DNA from: Gryganskiella cystojenkinii
Lineage: Eukaryota > Mortierellomycota > Mortierellomycetes > Mortierellales > Mortierellaceae
NCBI GenBank assembly: GCA_015852425.1
Contig: JAAAIG010000160.1
Span: forward strand, 35,088 to 56,159
Direction: 5' to 3'
Length of the DNA stretch: 21,072 bases
Shown: positions 1 through 10,229 of the stretch, piece by piece
Layout: each line of letters starts with the position of its first letter
Numbering within the stretch: the stretch's first letter is position 1
The notes under the pieces: generated by a model
Told to the model about the DNA's origin: nothing
Databases searched by the model: none
The model's input: the letters and a program-made list of their open reading frames with translations, nothing else
Translations under genes and position numbers: made by a program

Positions 1-591
1 ATTGCCTTCCATTCCTCGGTGCTCTCCTCTCCTCTTTCCTCCATCGCTTCATCACGAATCAATTCGGGTCGTCATCACAGTCCCGCTCATCTCTCTGCTT
101 CTCTCTTTCTCTCTCCTCCTCTCTCCCTCCTTTTTTTTTTTTTTTTGTTTCCAATTGCAACAGCATCTCCCTTTGACACCAGAGATCCTGTCGACCCCTT
201 TCTCCACAGAGAGTCGTGATCCAGGATAAACAAGTCCCACAGCTCGCTCGAAATATCATTCATCGCTGATCGTTGGTACGGAACTGTGAGTCTTTTTATT
301 TCTTGTATCGGACAGTCATTCCTGTGCGGTGTCTGTGCTAACCGCCGCGTATTTTATTTCGTTTTTGAAGCATCGAAACAGTTTTGTGTCTTTCTCCGAG
401 GCTTTTAATTGGATTTTTCAATCTCCGAATCGTATGAACGCACCCCCTCCAGACAAACCTTTTGAATCTCCTGTTTAGCGTAAGCAAAGATATCCAACTT
501 TGGTCACCGTTCTTTGTGCCCTACGTGTTATATCACTCATACTTACCATGAACCCCCCTTCTTTCGTCTACGGGTTGTACCATCTAGCACC
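1..591 (+). promoter_or_regulatory. Promoter and 5' leader of the NLR-like gene
   Basis: No gene is seen here; short ORFs are low-complexity Ser/Leu/Phe strings from a pyrimidine-rich stretch. That stretch (about 95-149) is CT-rich and ends in a T16 run (131-146), a common fungal promoter or leader composition. A GTGAGT at 286-291 looks like a 5' splice site, and AGs at 477-478 (after CTGTTT) and 586-587 (just before CACCATG) could be its acceptors, so a leader intron is possible. An out-of-frame ATG lies at 548; if the 286-587 intron is removed it disappears from the mRNA. The intron is inferred and has no transcript support here. Confidence 0.4.
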
Positions 592-3500
592 ATGACCATA
601 CCATCTCCTCAACCTCAGTCGGGCCAACCTCAAACCGGAAACGCGGGCAATGGTGTTACCTCCGAGAACAGTCCCTCACCCTTCTCCCGCATTACCAATG
701 CTGCAAAGAAAGCCATTAATCCTTCAAAGTACAATAATTATCCGTCGGTGAATCATGGAATCGCCGCCGCTGTTATGCCTGGAATTATGGTGACTTCCCA
801 GGGTTCAAATGCCTCCGACCCGTCCCAGTCAACTCGAGTACCTTCGAACCCGGATCTGGCGTCTACTCCTGTCGATCCATCGAATTCCGATCTGGTGTCA
901 TCTGCTGCACCCATTAGGCGTAACATATTTCCCTTCAATGTCCACAGGAACCAAAGCGCCGTTCCTGTCGTACAGATCGGTGATCGTATCATGGATAGCC
1001 CTCAGCTGGTCCTATGCGCAAGTATTATAGCCCGAGCGGAAGCGTCGACGACCGCGTTGTCTTCATCGTCGCCACGCACAATGACGCCGACTCTCAGTAA
1101 TGCTCAACTGGATTGGGCTCAGGATATGGATAGTCAACCTCTTGAGAAGGAACATATCCAACAGCAACTGAATCGCATGGTCAACAAGTTCATTGAACAT
1201 CCGTCCAAGGACTCGGAAACTATCAAGGAAGTCGCTCTACTTGGGCCTGTGCTGGACAAGGAGTACTATCGAAAGCTGCTCAATTGTTTCCTTGGTGAGT
1301 TCAAGAACGACACCCTACTCAACATCAACATCCTTCAAGGTCTGGTCCAGTTGGTTGATGACGCTTCTCCTGGGTTCCTCATGGCGGACGACTTGACCCA
1401 GATCCTTCGTACCATCAGGGTCCGTATGCAGGACCCAGCCCAGAAACTGGACGAGTATCTAGTGTACTTGACGATCGCGGTCTCAAAGGTCCTCAATGCT
1501 ATGGTCGATGACAAAGTCGCCGGTCTCAATCGTGTGCAGGAGCACGAGCCCCTGCTCAATCTACTCTCTGATCTCAGGAACCGAGGCGACCCATTCCTAA
1601 AGTACCAAGCCCTTTACGCTTTTCAAGCACTGCAGTGGGTCCCGAACGACGAGACACCGCTCCAATGCGGACTTCGCCGCTTTGGCGGAGTTGTCGACGG
1701 ATTAGTCAAGGTCTCTGGCGCCGCCCAACTCGACTTTGGTGGATTTCTGGGAGGACTTAAGGATATCCAAAAGATAGTCGCGGACACGTATGACTTCATC
1801 AAATCCGGATGGGAGGAAGTTCCTAAGCTAATGAACAACGGGAGGGGAGTCTTTGACAGCTTGAAGGAAGGTCTCGGTTCTGGATACAAGCATCCCTGGT
1901 ACATCACTCTCCGCGGCGCTGAGGCTCTTGTAAGACAAGGCAAACTCTCGGACCTGAATGTACTCGTTTGCGAGGCACCTTGTCGTAATGATCCTTTATT
2001 CCGTTGGGGTATCTGTCGTTTGTTGGGCGAGATTGCCATTGATTCATGCTGGGATCGGAATACGCGAGTTCAAGCAGTCTGGTTTCTTGGCGAGCTGTAC
2101 AGCAACATGCAGAATTCGCAACCACATGCGGTTGTCCGAAGATGGATCATCACCATCCTTCGTAGAGTGTCTGTCCACCAAAGTACTGGCTCCTCTACTA
2201 ATGGAGACGATGCGGTCGTCAACGAACAAGCACGACTCCTGACCCAAATTCTGGAACAGTACGGCGAAACTGCTTTGCCTAATCTATACCCTCTCGCAAG
2301 CCGTCTGCCTCTGCCGAGATCGTCGTCACTCTTGAAGGGAGTCAACGACAATCCTGATCTGGATCTTTTACTTGACCGATTACGGCGTCAAAGGTGGAAT
2401 GAGTACGACAACCGGTCCGTGTATATCCAACCAATGTGCAAGCCTAGCTTGCAAGCCACGGATGACCGCCCTGTCCCTCTGAAGGAGCGGGTTCGGGGTT
2501 TTCTTACGAGCACGGCTGAGGTGCTGCTGATTCTCGGCGACTCTGGAGCGGGCAAGTCGACTTTCAACCGGCGGTTGGAGCGTGACCTTTGGCAGGTCTA
2601 CAAGACTGGGGAATTGATTCCGCTCCTCATTGATCTCAAAACCATCGAGAATCCCGACCAAGACTTGGTTGGCCAGCAGCTTTCCTGCTACGACTTTTCG
2701 CCGGAACATATACGCGAGCTGAAGCAAACTCGAAGGTTTATACTGATATGCGACGGATACGACGAATGCCGCAGGTGGTCCAACCTTCATACCAACAACG
2801 GATTTAACAAACCTTCTCAGTGGAGGGTCAAGATGATCGTCACCTGTCGGACCCAATACTTGAAGCCGAACTATCAGAGCTACTTCGCACCCCAATTAGG
2901 TCGTGCTAACACACAAAAACTCTTTGAGGAGGCGGTGCTTGCTCCTTTCAAGGCCGACCAAATTATGGAATACATCGACCTATACACTCTCGTTCAAGAA
3001 ACCCTGGATAGTAACGATGACCAACTCGTTTGGACTTCTAGGCAGTACAAGGAACGCCTGCAAGGTATCCCCAACTTGCTGGATCTTGTCAAGAATCCGT
3101 TCCTACTACGTATGGTCCTGGATACGCTCCCTAGGATTGCGCTATCAAAGGCCGAGATTACACGAGCTGAGTTGTACGACGAGTTTGTGGAGCTTCACAT
3201 TGAGAACGAGCAGCAACGATTGGTCGAGCAGCAATCCAGTGGCAAAATGGACGCATCTTGCTCGGATTCGTTTGACGAGATCGAGGGTTACGACTATATT
3301 CTCCTGAGTATCGATTTCTCCAAGCGACTGGCCGAGTCTATTTTCAAGGAGCAAGGCGGTGTCAATTCTGTAGACTACTCGGCTGCCACTGATGGAAGAT
3401 CATGGAAAAACCAGTTTTTTGGATCTGACCCGAGGACCAAGTTGCTACGAGGATCGTCTCAGCTAGTTTCCAGAGTGGCCAGTCAGGATCCAAGACCTAA

Positions 3501-6051
3501 CTCCAAGAGCCGCCTCCAAGCCAGCAAGAGGAACTCGTACGAGTTCAGTCATCGGTCCTTTCTCGAGTACTTCTTTTCCCGCTCGATTTTCGATCCTCAA
3601 GGCAACACTGACAGGCCTGACCTCGCAGCTACTCTTGCTCTCTCGCTATCTACCGGGTCATCAGCGCTCGTTAACCATCTAATCTGTCAGAGAAATCTTG
3701 CGTCTGAGCCGTCGATTATCCGTTTCCTTGCTGACCGAGTTCGGCTGAACAGTGAGCTTGAAGATCAACTCTACTCTATCATCAACCTCTCCAAGACGAA
3801 TGCTGTCGTCGGTCAAGCTGCTGCGAACGCCATTTCAATCCTGATCCGGGCAGGGGTCGAATTCAATGGAGCCGATCTTCGAGGTATCAATATCCCTGGG
3901 GCCAACCTTTCTGGAGGTCACTTTGACTCAGCTCAGTTGCAGGGAGCTGATTTGAGCAGCGTCAATCTCAGTGGAGCTTGGCTGCGCATGGCAGACCTTA
4001 GTGGGGCGCAGATGACGGACGTCGTATTTGGAGAAAAGCCCTTTCTGGAGACACCAGAGTTACAGAGCTGCGCAATCTCACTCGATGGGAAAACGCTCGC
4101 AACTGGGTATTTTAACGCGATCCGGATCTATGATCCTACAAATTGGAATCTCCTCCGAACGTTTTCTCTCAACCAAAGTTCCGCCCTCTGTGTGTCCTTT
4201 TCAAAGTCAGGTTCTTATCTTGCCTCCGGAGGAAATATTGGTGTGGTGAGAGTTTGGAACCTTGAACGAGCAACCGAGAACTGTCGTGATCTTGAAGGTC
4301 ACTCTGGTTGGGTGGTCGGCGTGACTTTTTCACCAAATGGACTTCAGGTTGCCTCCTGCAGTGACGACGAGTCAATTCGTATCTGGGACCTGGAATCGGC
4401 CACGACGCTATTTGTCTTAACGGGACACACAAACACGGTTTCCGCTGTGGATTGGTCGCCTTGCGGTACACAAATCGCTTCAGCAAGTCACGATGGATCG
4501 ATCCGCCTCTGGAATCCCAAGAACGGAAGGGCGCAGAAGGTTTTGTTTGAAGAACCGATTCGAGTCCAGCACGTTGCATATTGTCCCGATGGCTCCAGTT
4601 TGGTTGCATCATGTGAGGACAAGATCCGGGTGTGGAATCTCATCACTGGAGACATGTCACTCGTGCTCGGCGACAAAGGTAAAGGACACCACTGTGTCGC
4701 CTTTTCACCCGACGGACAGAAGATGGTGTCTTCCTGCAGCGATCGATCCGTACAATTATGGGATGCAAGCACCGGGTCTCTGATCTGCACTTGGAATGGT
4801 CACTCGTCTTTTGCTATAAGTGTTCACTTTTTGAATGACCAAGAGATTGCATCGGCGGGCAGCAAGGACGGCACGGTCAGACTCTGGAGTGTTGAAAGCA
4901 ACGTCTTGGGTCATGGCAGTGGGATGACTGCACTCAGTCAGCAAGAGCCGAGCGATCAAGTCTGCGCCTCAGTCTATTCACACGACGGGAAGTCTATTAT
5001 CTTTGCCAAAGGGGATGGGGCCATTCTCCAGAGGGACTTGGGCACAGGATCGACTACAAACCTAATCCATTGTGGATCCGCGCCTATAGGCGACATGTAC
5101 TACACATCGAACAGCCGCCAGATGGTCATTGCGAGGTCTGATTTGGAAATTTATGATATTCATCATGATGGGTCCCTTCACTCAGCTCAGGTCGAGCCAT
5201 ACAATCGTTACACGGGCTGCTACGCCATCTCGCCCTGCGGTCGCTGGAAAGCATATGGGGCTTACAATGGATCTGTGACGCTGCATGACCGTCTCCATTT
5301 GCGTTCCACCAATATGGCTCAGAGTAAGACGAGGGTTGACGCCATGGTTTTCTCTCCAAGTGGTCACCAATTGGCCGGCTGGAACGCGGATGGACTTCTG
5401 CTCTGGGACAGGAACAGCGGATATCAAACTCAAGTCTTCAACTATGTTTCGGTCAAGAGTGTTGTTTACTCTCCTCGCGGGGATTTGATAGCTATCGCTT
5501 ACCGCGAAGGTCTGGTTCTCTGGGACCTTCAGGAGAAGAAAGTCCGGACTTACTTGCCCATTGTCGTCAACCGAATTACTAAATGGACTTACGCCAACCA
5601 AATTATTGCTTGGTCGCCGTGTCAAAGATGGATTGCCTGGGTTATCAGTGGTGACGCTGACGGAAAGAAGGATGTTATTCAGTTATGGAAGGACGAGACA
5701 GCCACGATTGTCTCCTATAACGACCAAAGCATGTCGCCAACGCTGAATAGGCAATGGAACTGTAAGGTCGCTCAAGATTCTGTAACACGGGTTGCAGCTC
5801 TTCATTGGAATCCAGCGGCCGATCGTCCTCTAGAATTTCTTACTAGATGTAGCGATGGTTCGTTGTTTACCTATAAGGCGACCGAGACCGTGACGAAGGA
5901 TGGCGAGAAGGTCCAAGTGTCGTTGACTTGGGGTGTCATGCCTAATAGATTTGTGGCTACAGGCGCCGATATCACGGATGCGATTGGACTCGATTCGATG
6001 CAGATAAAGCTCCTGAAGCAACATCAGGCTATCGATAGGAGACCCAATTAA
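592..6051 (+). CDS. NLR-like STAND protein: ARM-like, NACHT, pentapeptide and WD40 domains
   Basis: This 1819-residue protein is encoded without introns. ATG 592 (CACCATGA, A at -3) is the first in-frame ATG; the frame is open further upstream but only from a TTG. Domains: Ser/Pro-rich disordered N-terminus (1-175); helical ARM-like region (about 180-600); NACHT NTPase with Walker A GDSGAGKST (649-657), acidic Walker B DGYDE (721-725) and a sensor-like CRTQY with Arg at 753; a helical post-NACHT region; pentapeptide repeats of the ADLxG/ANLSG type (about 1094-1146); then about 14 WD40 units (about 1155-1775) with RVWN/RIWD/RLWN endings. Fourteen units fit two seven-bladed propellers. The tail with LLKQ resembles fungal pentapeptide/WD40 NLRs. 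By family, NACHT proteins are ligand-triggered, self-assembling switches with the repeats as sensor; the ligand and any immune or allorecognition role are unknown. Both NTP-binding motifs look intact, so it is probably functional. Confidence 0.93.
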   Translation: MTIPSPQPQSGQPQTGNAGNGVTSENSPSPFSRITNAAKKAINPSKYNNYPSVNHGIAAAVMPGIMVTSQGSNASDPSQSTRVPSNPDLASTPVDPSNSDLVSSAAPIRRNIFPFNVHRNQSAVPVVQIGDRIMDSPQLVLCASIIARAEASTTALSSSSPRTMTPTLSNAQLDWAQDMDSQPLEKEHIQQQLNRMVNKFIEHPSKDSETIKEVALLGPVLDKEYYRKLLNCFLGEFKNDTLLNINILQGLVQLVDDASPGFLMADDLTQILRTIRVRMQDPAQKLDEYLVYLTIAVSKVLNAMVDDKVAGLNRVQEHEPLLNLLSDLRNRGDPFLKYQALYAFQALQWVPNDETPLQCGLRRFGGVVDGLVKVSGAAQLDFGGFLGGLKDIQKIVADTYDFIKSGWEEVPKLMNNGRGVFDSLKEGLGSGYKHPWYITLRGAEALVRQGKLSDLNVLVCEAPCRNDPLFRWGICRLLGEIAIDSCWDRNTRVQAVWFLGELYSNMQNSQPHAVVRRWIITILRRVSVHQSTGSSTNGDDAVVNEQARLLTQILEQYGETALPNLYPLASRLPLPRSSSLLKGVNDNPDLDLLLDRLRRQRWNEYDNRSVYIQPMCKPSLQATDDRPVPLKERVRGFLTSTAEVLLILGDSGAGKSTFNRRLERDLWQVYKTGELIPLLIDLKTIENPDQDLVGQQLSCYDFSPEHIRELKQTRRFILICDGYDECRRWSNLHTNNGFNKPSQWRVKMIVTCRTQYLKPNYQSYFAPQLGRANTQKLFEEAVLAPFKADQIMEYIDLYTLVQETLDSNDDQLVWTSRQYKERLQGIPNLLDLVKNPFLLRMVLDTLPRIALSKAEITRAELYDEFVELHIENEQQRLVEQQSSGKMDASCSDSFDEIEGYDYILLSIDFSKRLAESIFKEQGGVNSVDYSAATDGRSWKNQFFGSDPRTKLLRGSSQLVSRVASQDPRPNSKSRLQASKRNSYEFSHRSFLEYFFSRSIFDPQGNTDRPDLAATLALSLSTGSSALVNHLICQRNLASEPSIIRFLADRVRLNSELEDQLYSIINLSKTNAVVGQAAANAISILIRAGVEFNGADLRGINIPGANLSGGHFDSAQLQGADLSSVNLSGAWLRMADLSGAQMTDVVFGEKPFLETPELQSCAISLDGKTLATGYFNAIRIYDPTNWNLLRTFSLNQSSALCVSFSKSGSYLASGGNIGVVRVWNLERATENCRDLEGHSGWVVGVTFSPNGLQVASCSDDESIRIWDLESATTLFVLTGHTNTVSAVDWSPCGTQIASASHDGSIRLWNPKNGRAQKVLFEEPIRVQHVAYCPDGSSLVASCEDKIRVWNLITGDMSLVLGDKGKGHHCVAFSPDGQKMVSSCSDRSVQLWDASTGSLICTWNGHSSFAISVHFLNDQEIASAGSKDGTVRLWSVESNVLGHGSGMTALSQQEPSDQVCASVYSHDGKSIIFAKGDGAILQRDLGTGSTTNLIHCGSAPIGDMYYTSNSRQMVIARSDLEIYDIHHDGSLHSAQVEPYNRYTGCYAISPCGRWKAYGAYNGSVTLHDRLHLRSTNMAQSKTRVDAMVFSPSGHQLAGWNADGLLLWDRNSGYQTQVFNYVSVKSVVYSPRGDLIAIAYREGLVLWDLQEKKVRTYLPIVVNRITKWTYANQIIAWSPCQRWIAWVISGDADGKKDVIQLWKDETATIVSYNDQSMSPTLNRQWNCKVAQDSVTRVAALHWNPAADRPLEFLTRCSDGSLFTYKATETVTKDGEKVQVSLTWGVMPNRFVATGADITDAIGLDSMQIKLLKQHQAIDRRPN

Positions 6052-7780
6052 AGTTGACAGGGCGAGAGGTTGATCAGGATTGAGGACATCCTATCTGGGC
6101 GGGCCACCCATCGAGGCCCTGATCAGCAGAAGGATGAATAGAGAGCAAGTCGGGAAATAATGTAGAAGGTCTCATACCAGAGACACTAAAAGTCCAAGAA
6201 AAACACTTCGAACAATAATGCTATTATAATACGAAAATTATATAAAAATACGATATTTTCAACAAATAACGATCCAAGAACGATATGCCTTGTCTTTTCC
6301 TCAAGTCGAATATTACCGTATAATGTAAGAGCCATAAAAAAAGAGAGAGAGAAAGTGTGTGAAAGACAGAGACTTGGAGAGCACAATAAACCAGGCGGAG
6401 CCATCAAAGAGCGACGTTGTGGAAACCGCCGGACTTTAGGGTTGTGGCCCTGATCCCATTTTTTTCACCTTCGCCGTTACTCGGAGATGTCATGACTTTA
6501 AGTCTACTTGTGAAAATTTCCCTTGGAAAAACTGTCGAAATCAGCACAGTCCCTAATAAGATTTTGTTGACGCGTCACCTAGGACGTTTAAATTGATTAT
6601 GCCTTTACCGAAGTACTCACAGTGGAGTGTGGGAACGAGAAAGTTGACAGGTGGAAAGACAAAACAGGAGAGTGATCAATCCCAAATGGTGCCACTTGAC
6701 ACCATTTCTGCTACTCTGTAAAACAAAACAAAAAAAAAGATCTGCGCAGCCTAGGGCCGATTTCTTTTGCGGAGCTCAATATTTTTTTTTCTTTTTTCGC
6801 ACGGCTGACAAATTGATGCCATAGACTACCACATTGCAGTTTTCCTTTATTTTATTTTTCCTCGAAACCACTACCATTACCTCATGATGCGCTGAGAAGT
6901 CCCGGAAAAAAACCAGTTTAGCTATGCTCTAACCAGCAAACTTGCTCGACAAACGCGACGACCCTAACACGCCGTCTTTAATGCATGGCCGAAGGATTTC
7001 TTCTCTTCCCCTTTTTTTGTTTAAACTTCGCATCATTCATCATGCATTAACCCGGCCGGGAACAAGAAAATGCCGGATACCCTTTCTTCCCATGCTCTAT
7101 CAAATGCATTTGATCGCCTTCATACATGCTCTCTCAGTATCTTTTTTCTATGCGTCTTTCCTTTGAAAATCGAGACTAAAAGAAACTAAAGTCCGAAGAT
7201 GGGAGGTGCGTTTGTCTATCTGTCCTTTTTCTTGTGTGTGTCATGATGTGTTGAAAAAAAAAAAAAAAACGTTGCCTTGGTGGGAATATAGGACAATTGA
7301 GTTCGACCTGGTCAACATAGCTCTACTGGTATTGAAGCGAGCATATTGGTCTGAGGTCGTGTACAGTCCGAATAGCAGGTGAACAGCGAACAAAAAATAA
7401 AAATTATGCTGAAGTGGACACACGTAGCTCTTGGAATTTAGAAAATTAAGCTAAAATGACCCCAGATGACGATCCACCATCCCCACACGTCGTCTCGCTG
7501 AGATTTACTCAGAGAGAGGTGTGGGATGGTGAATTATTCAGCACAGACGAAAGTTTCGCCATGATTGAGTTCGCCCTAAAACAAAATTGTCCCTTTTTTT
7601 TTGCAGCTCTCATCGGACCTTTTATTTCCTTCTACTTTTTGTATTGTAAGGAAAGCAACCCATAGAACGAAAAGGTCGACGAGTGCGGATGGATTAATAA
7701 TTGTTTGTATCCATTTTTTTTTTTGTCCAAAGGAGTTGCACGAGAGACACCATGGAACTCAAAGCAACGTTTATCGTTTT
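6052..7780. other. Intergenic region without a convincing gene
   Basis: No ORF here has recognisable protein character. It begins with the 3' flank of the NLR-like gene, including an inverted repeat TGATCAGG/CCTGATCA (6071-6078, 6118-6125) around a smaller TGGG/CCCA stem, and an AATAAA at 6385-6390 that may serve in 3'-end formation. Other structure: the 10-bp palindrome TGACGCGTCA (6568-6577), an 8-bp hairpin AAATGGTG/CACCATTT (6684-6707) and an A16 run (7254-7269). A short ORF at 7456-7665 contains a T-run followed by GCAG, which resembles a 3' splice site, but no partner exon was found. Confidence 0.5.
6568..6577. promoter_or_regulatory. Palindrome TGACGCGTCA
   Basis: A perfect 10-bp palindrome containing ACGCGT, the core of the fungal MCB element bound by MBF-type cell-cycle factors, with half-sites like those of ATF/CREB bZIP factors. 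It lies about 0.5 kb after the NLR-like gene and 1.5 kb before the GST gene, so its target is unclear and it may be chance. Confidence 0.2.
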
Positions 7781-7810
7781 ACTTAAGAGACAATATATTT
7801 TCCTTTTTGG

Positions 7811-8056
7811 CCAATGACCAGTTACTTTGCAGGGACACGAGCGCGCTCTCTCTCGTCTGAACGTTGGATCGTCGTCCATTCCAAAAAAAAAGAACAATTA
7901 AGGGAAGAGTGTATAAAAGTCGCCTCTCTTTCTCCATCTTTTCTTCTTTTTTTTATCATCAGTACATCAAAAAGTTTTCAAGAAAAACTTATACCCTCAC
8001 AACCACAACGACATCTACTCTCATTCTCCCAATAAACAGCACCCTCATATTTCACA
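7811..8056 (+). promoter_or_regulatory. GST promoter: CCAAT box, TATA box and pyrimidine-rich leader
   Basis: A CCAAT pentamer (7811-7815) lies about 100 bp before a clear TATA box, TATAAAA (7912-7918). A CT-rich stretch (about 7920-7960), typical around start sites of well-expressed fungal genes, then leads into an A/C-rich leader. The ATG is about 140 bp after the TATA box in the favourable context CACAATGG. This arrangement suggests strong, regulated expression, fitting an inducible detoxification enzyme. The start site is inferred from spacing only. Confidence 0.6.
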
Positions 8057-8827
8057 ATGGTCCACAAGTACTTTGATGCCGCTAATGCCGAGGCCTTCAA
8101 CGCCGTGGCTACCAAGACGGATTCCCATTTCGATTTATACTACTTTGGCCTGCACGGCCTCGCCGGTCCTATCCGTACCATCCTCGCTGTCTCTGGTGCT
8201 GATTTCAAGACCACCGCCCCTGCCGATGGTACCTGGCCCACTCAGTACAAACCCCTGACGCCCTTTGGTTGCTTGCCCGTCCTCCGTGAGACCTCAGCCG
8301 ATGGCAAGCACATTTTGAACGTGGCCGAGACCGATGCGATCGAGCGTTACCTCGCCCGCAAGTTTGGTTACTATGGCAAGAACGATTACGAGGAACTCTT
8401 GGTGAATACTTTTACCTGCTCGACCTGGTCCTTGACTAATCAGGTCCTTAATAAGTACGTCAGGGTTCGTGAGAACCCTGAGTTGAAGGCCGAGAACAAG
8501 GCCACGTTGCTCTCGGGCCCTGTTCCTGATTGGATCAAGTACCATGAGCAGCACCTGTCCGAGAACCCAATCGCAGTCGCCAAGGGTGAGAAGCACGGTA
8601 ACGGTCATTACGTCGGCGACAACTTTTCTTTGGTGGATTTCAAGACCGTCTTTTTGATTGATTTGATTCAGGCCATGTCCGCTGAGGACTTTATCTCGAA
8701 AGAAAAGACCCCGGCGATCTGGAAGGTCAAAGAGACCATCGAAGCCAAGGAATCCCTCAAGGTCTGGAAGGCAACCGAGGAATACAAGGCTATCGCGGCG
8801 AGCAACCTTGCCATTCTTGGATTTTAA
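8057..8827 (+). CDS. Glutathione S-transferase (cytosolic, sigma/alpha-like fold)
   Basis: This complete, intron-free protein of 256 residues is slightly longer than the usual 200-230 because of about 24 extra N-terminal residues. The N-terminal thioredoxin fold starts near residue 25 with DLYYFGLHGLAGPIR; Tyr29 aligns with the catalytic Tyr of Tyr-type GSTs. PFGCLPVL carries the cis-Pro (P74), and AETDAIERYLA supplies the Glu-Ser/Thr pair (E91-T92) that binds the gamma-glutamyl end of glutathione. The all-helical C-terminal half contains NFSLVDF, the N-capping-box/Asp motif of the GST core. By family it should conjugate glutathione to electrophiles or reduce peroxides in the cytosol; the substrate cannot be read from sequence. 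Codon use is strongly C/G-ending (GCC, AAG, GAG), consistent with high expression, and the promoter is well formed. It converges with the F-box pseudogene downstream. Confidence 0.93.
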   Translation: MVHKYFDAANAEAFNAVATKTDSHFDLYYFGLHGLAGPIRTILAVSGADFKTTAPADGTWPTQYKPLTPFGCLPVLRETSADGKHILNVAETDAIERYLARKFGYYGKNDYEELLVNTFTCSTWSLTNQVLNKYVRVRENPELKAENKATLLSGPVPDWIKYHEQHLSENPIAVAKGEKHGNGHYVGDNFSLVDFKTVFLIDLIQAMSAEDFISKEKTPAIWKVKETIEAKESLKVWKATEEYKAIAASNLAILGF

Positions 8828-9121
8828 TAGAGTAGTCATATCCATAGAGAGGAACACCATTTCTTCATGTGGCTCATTCCAATAGCACATTATTTTCACA
8901 TCCCCAGCTACTCATTTATATGCACCATTAAACATAAATTATCACTGCATTGTTTGATGACCATGCTCTTAGTTAACCGTCACCCAATGCCTCTGCAATT
9001 CCTCTCAACTCTTCCCGAGACTGAAGGCGTACATTACGTCCACAAAAGATCCACAACTTATGGAAACGCTTGCTTTTAACCAGTCGAATTCATCCTTCTT
9101 GATATTTTGGTACCCAAGACT
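8828..9121. other. GST 3' flank
   Basis: No gene seen. ATTAAA at 8927-8932, about 100 bp after the GST stop codon, is a plausible polyadenylation signal. The region ends where the converging F-box pseudogene begins. Confidence 0.4.
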
Positions 9122-9282
9122 TTACAGAAGAGTCTTGAGCTCTTGAGGACTCTGCAAATCCAGGCCGTGGCCGATTTTGAGCGATAGGATGGTTTTGTTC
9201 ATGCCAAGAGGTATCATGGTACCTGGATTAAAGATGTTTTTCAGGACCGAGGGCGCGTGAGACACCTCTCGGGATTGTGTGG

Positions 9283-9316
9283 TCAATGCTCGCACCGTTT
9301 CAATGCTCGCACCGTT
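9283..9316. repeat. Perfect 17-bp tandem duplication
   Basis: TCAATGCTCGCACCGTT occurs twice back to back (9283-9299, 9300-9316). Since 17 is not a multiple of three, it shifts the frame within the 3' part of the F-box pseudogene. Identity of the copies suggests a recent slippage or duplication event. Confidence 0.9.
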
Positions 9317-9975
9317 ACTATTCATATTGAAAAAGAAGCGCAGACAAGGCCGTCCTCTGTCACTCAGTGAGCAGTAGGTCAAACCATTTGCACAAGGATC
9401 CACAAACCTTTGCCTTCATTTTATTTGATCAAAAGTAGCGACAAAGACGAGTGAGATTAGAGAGTGGAAAGAGCGTTGGGAAAATCACCACAACGGAAGG
9501 GACGCATGCTCTCTTCGACCAAACACATGATCCCAGTCCTTCGAAGATAAACCAGAAGGATTATAAGTGCCTCCTTGTAGATCAAGATTCCTGATCCTTC
9601 TCAGACCAGAGAACCGTTGATATATTTTGCTAGACGCCTCCTCGATAGAGAGGTCCTGACTGTCGTCGTCGTCCTTGTCCCAGTTGTAATCCATCTCGAT
9701 CGCCATATGCCACTCTTCTAGATCCGGGCGAGCCCACCGGTCGTCCATCCGACAAAATATCCAATGTAAAAAAGTCTTTCCCAACGAAAGTAGACCAGAC
9801 GGAGACACGAACACAGGATCGAATGAAGACCAGTGCTTGCTGCATGGCTCCCGAGCAGGAGCAGCGGCGTGAAGGTCCCCACATGCTTGTCCAGTAACTC
9901 CTCGAGAGCTTGAGAGCCTAAAGCGTCCCCATATTCGGTCAGTCTCACTGTAGTCCACCATCCCTTTTCATCGAA

Positions 9976-10006
<31 letters not shown>

Positions 10007-10229
10007 GAACATGCCATTATTTTACTCGTGCCGATCGGTGACGGATTATTGCCCCCAAGACAGGTAAAACCGTGAAGAGAGGTCAGAAAGTAGATACCAA
10101 GTGGATTATGAGTGGACATGAGCGAGATGACACATGTCTTGCGCATGCCCAAGTCGCCAGAGAGCGCGAATAGAAACGTCTTCTCTTACTTGAAGAACAA
10201 TTTCCAAAAAAAAAAAAAAGCACCGCGCT

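Noticed and set aside
514..591. Upstream extension of the NLR-like protein from position 514
   Set aside because: The triplet at 514 is TTG, not ATG; the first in-frame ATG is at 592 in good context.
2380..2895. 171-codon minus-strand ORF within the NLR-like gene (also 4169-4612, 5182-5625)
   Set aside because: Antisense shadow of a strongly conserved NACHT/WD40 coding region; its own translation has no domain character.
6186..6407. 73-codon minus-strand ORF downstream of the NLR-like gene
   Set aside because: Low-complexity Phe/Leu/Ser translation of AT-rich DNA with no supporting signals.
8294..8899. 201-codon minus-strand ORF opposite the GST gene
   Set aside because: Mirror of the GST codon bias; the plus-strand product is a clear GST with its own promoter.
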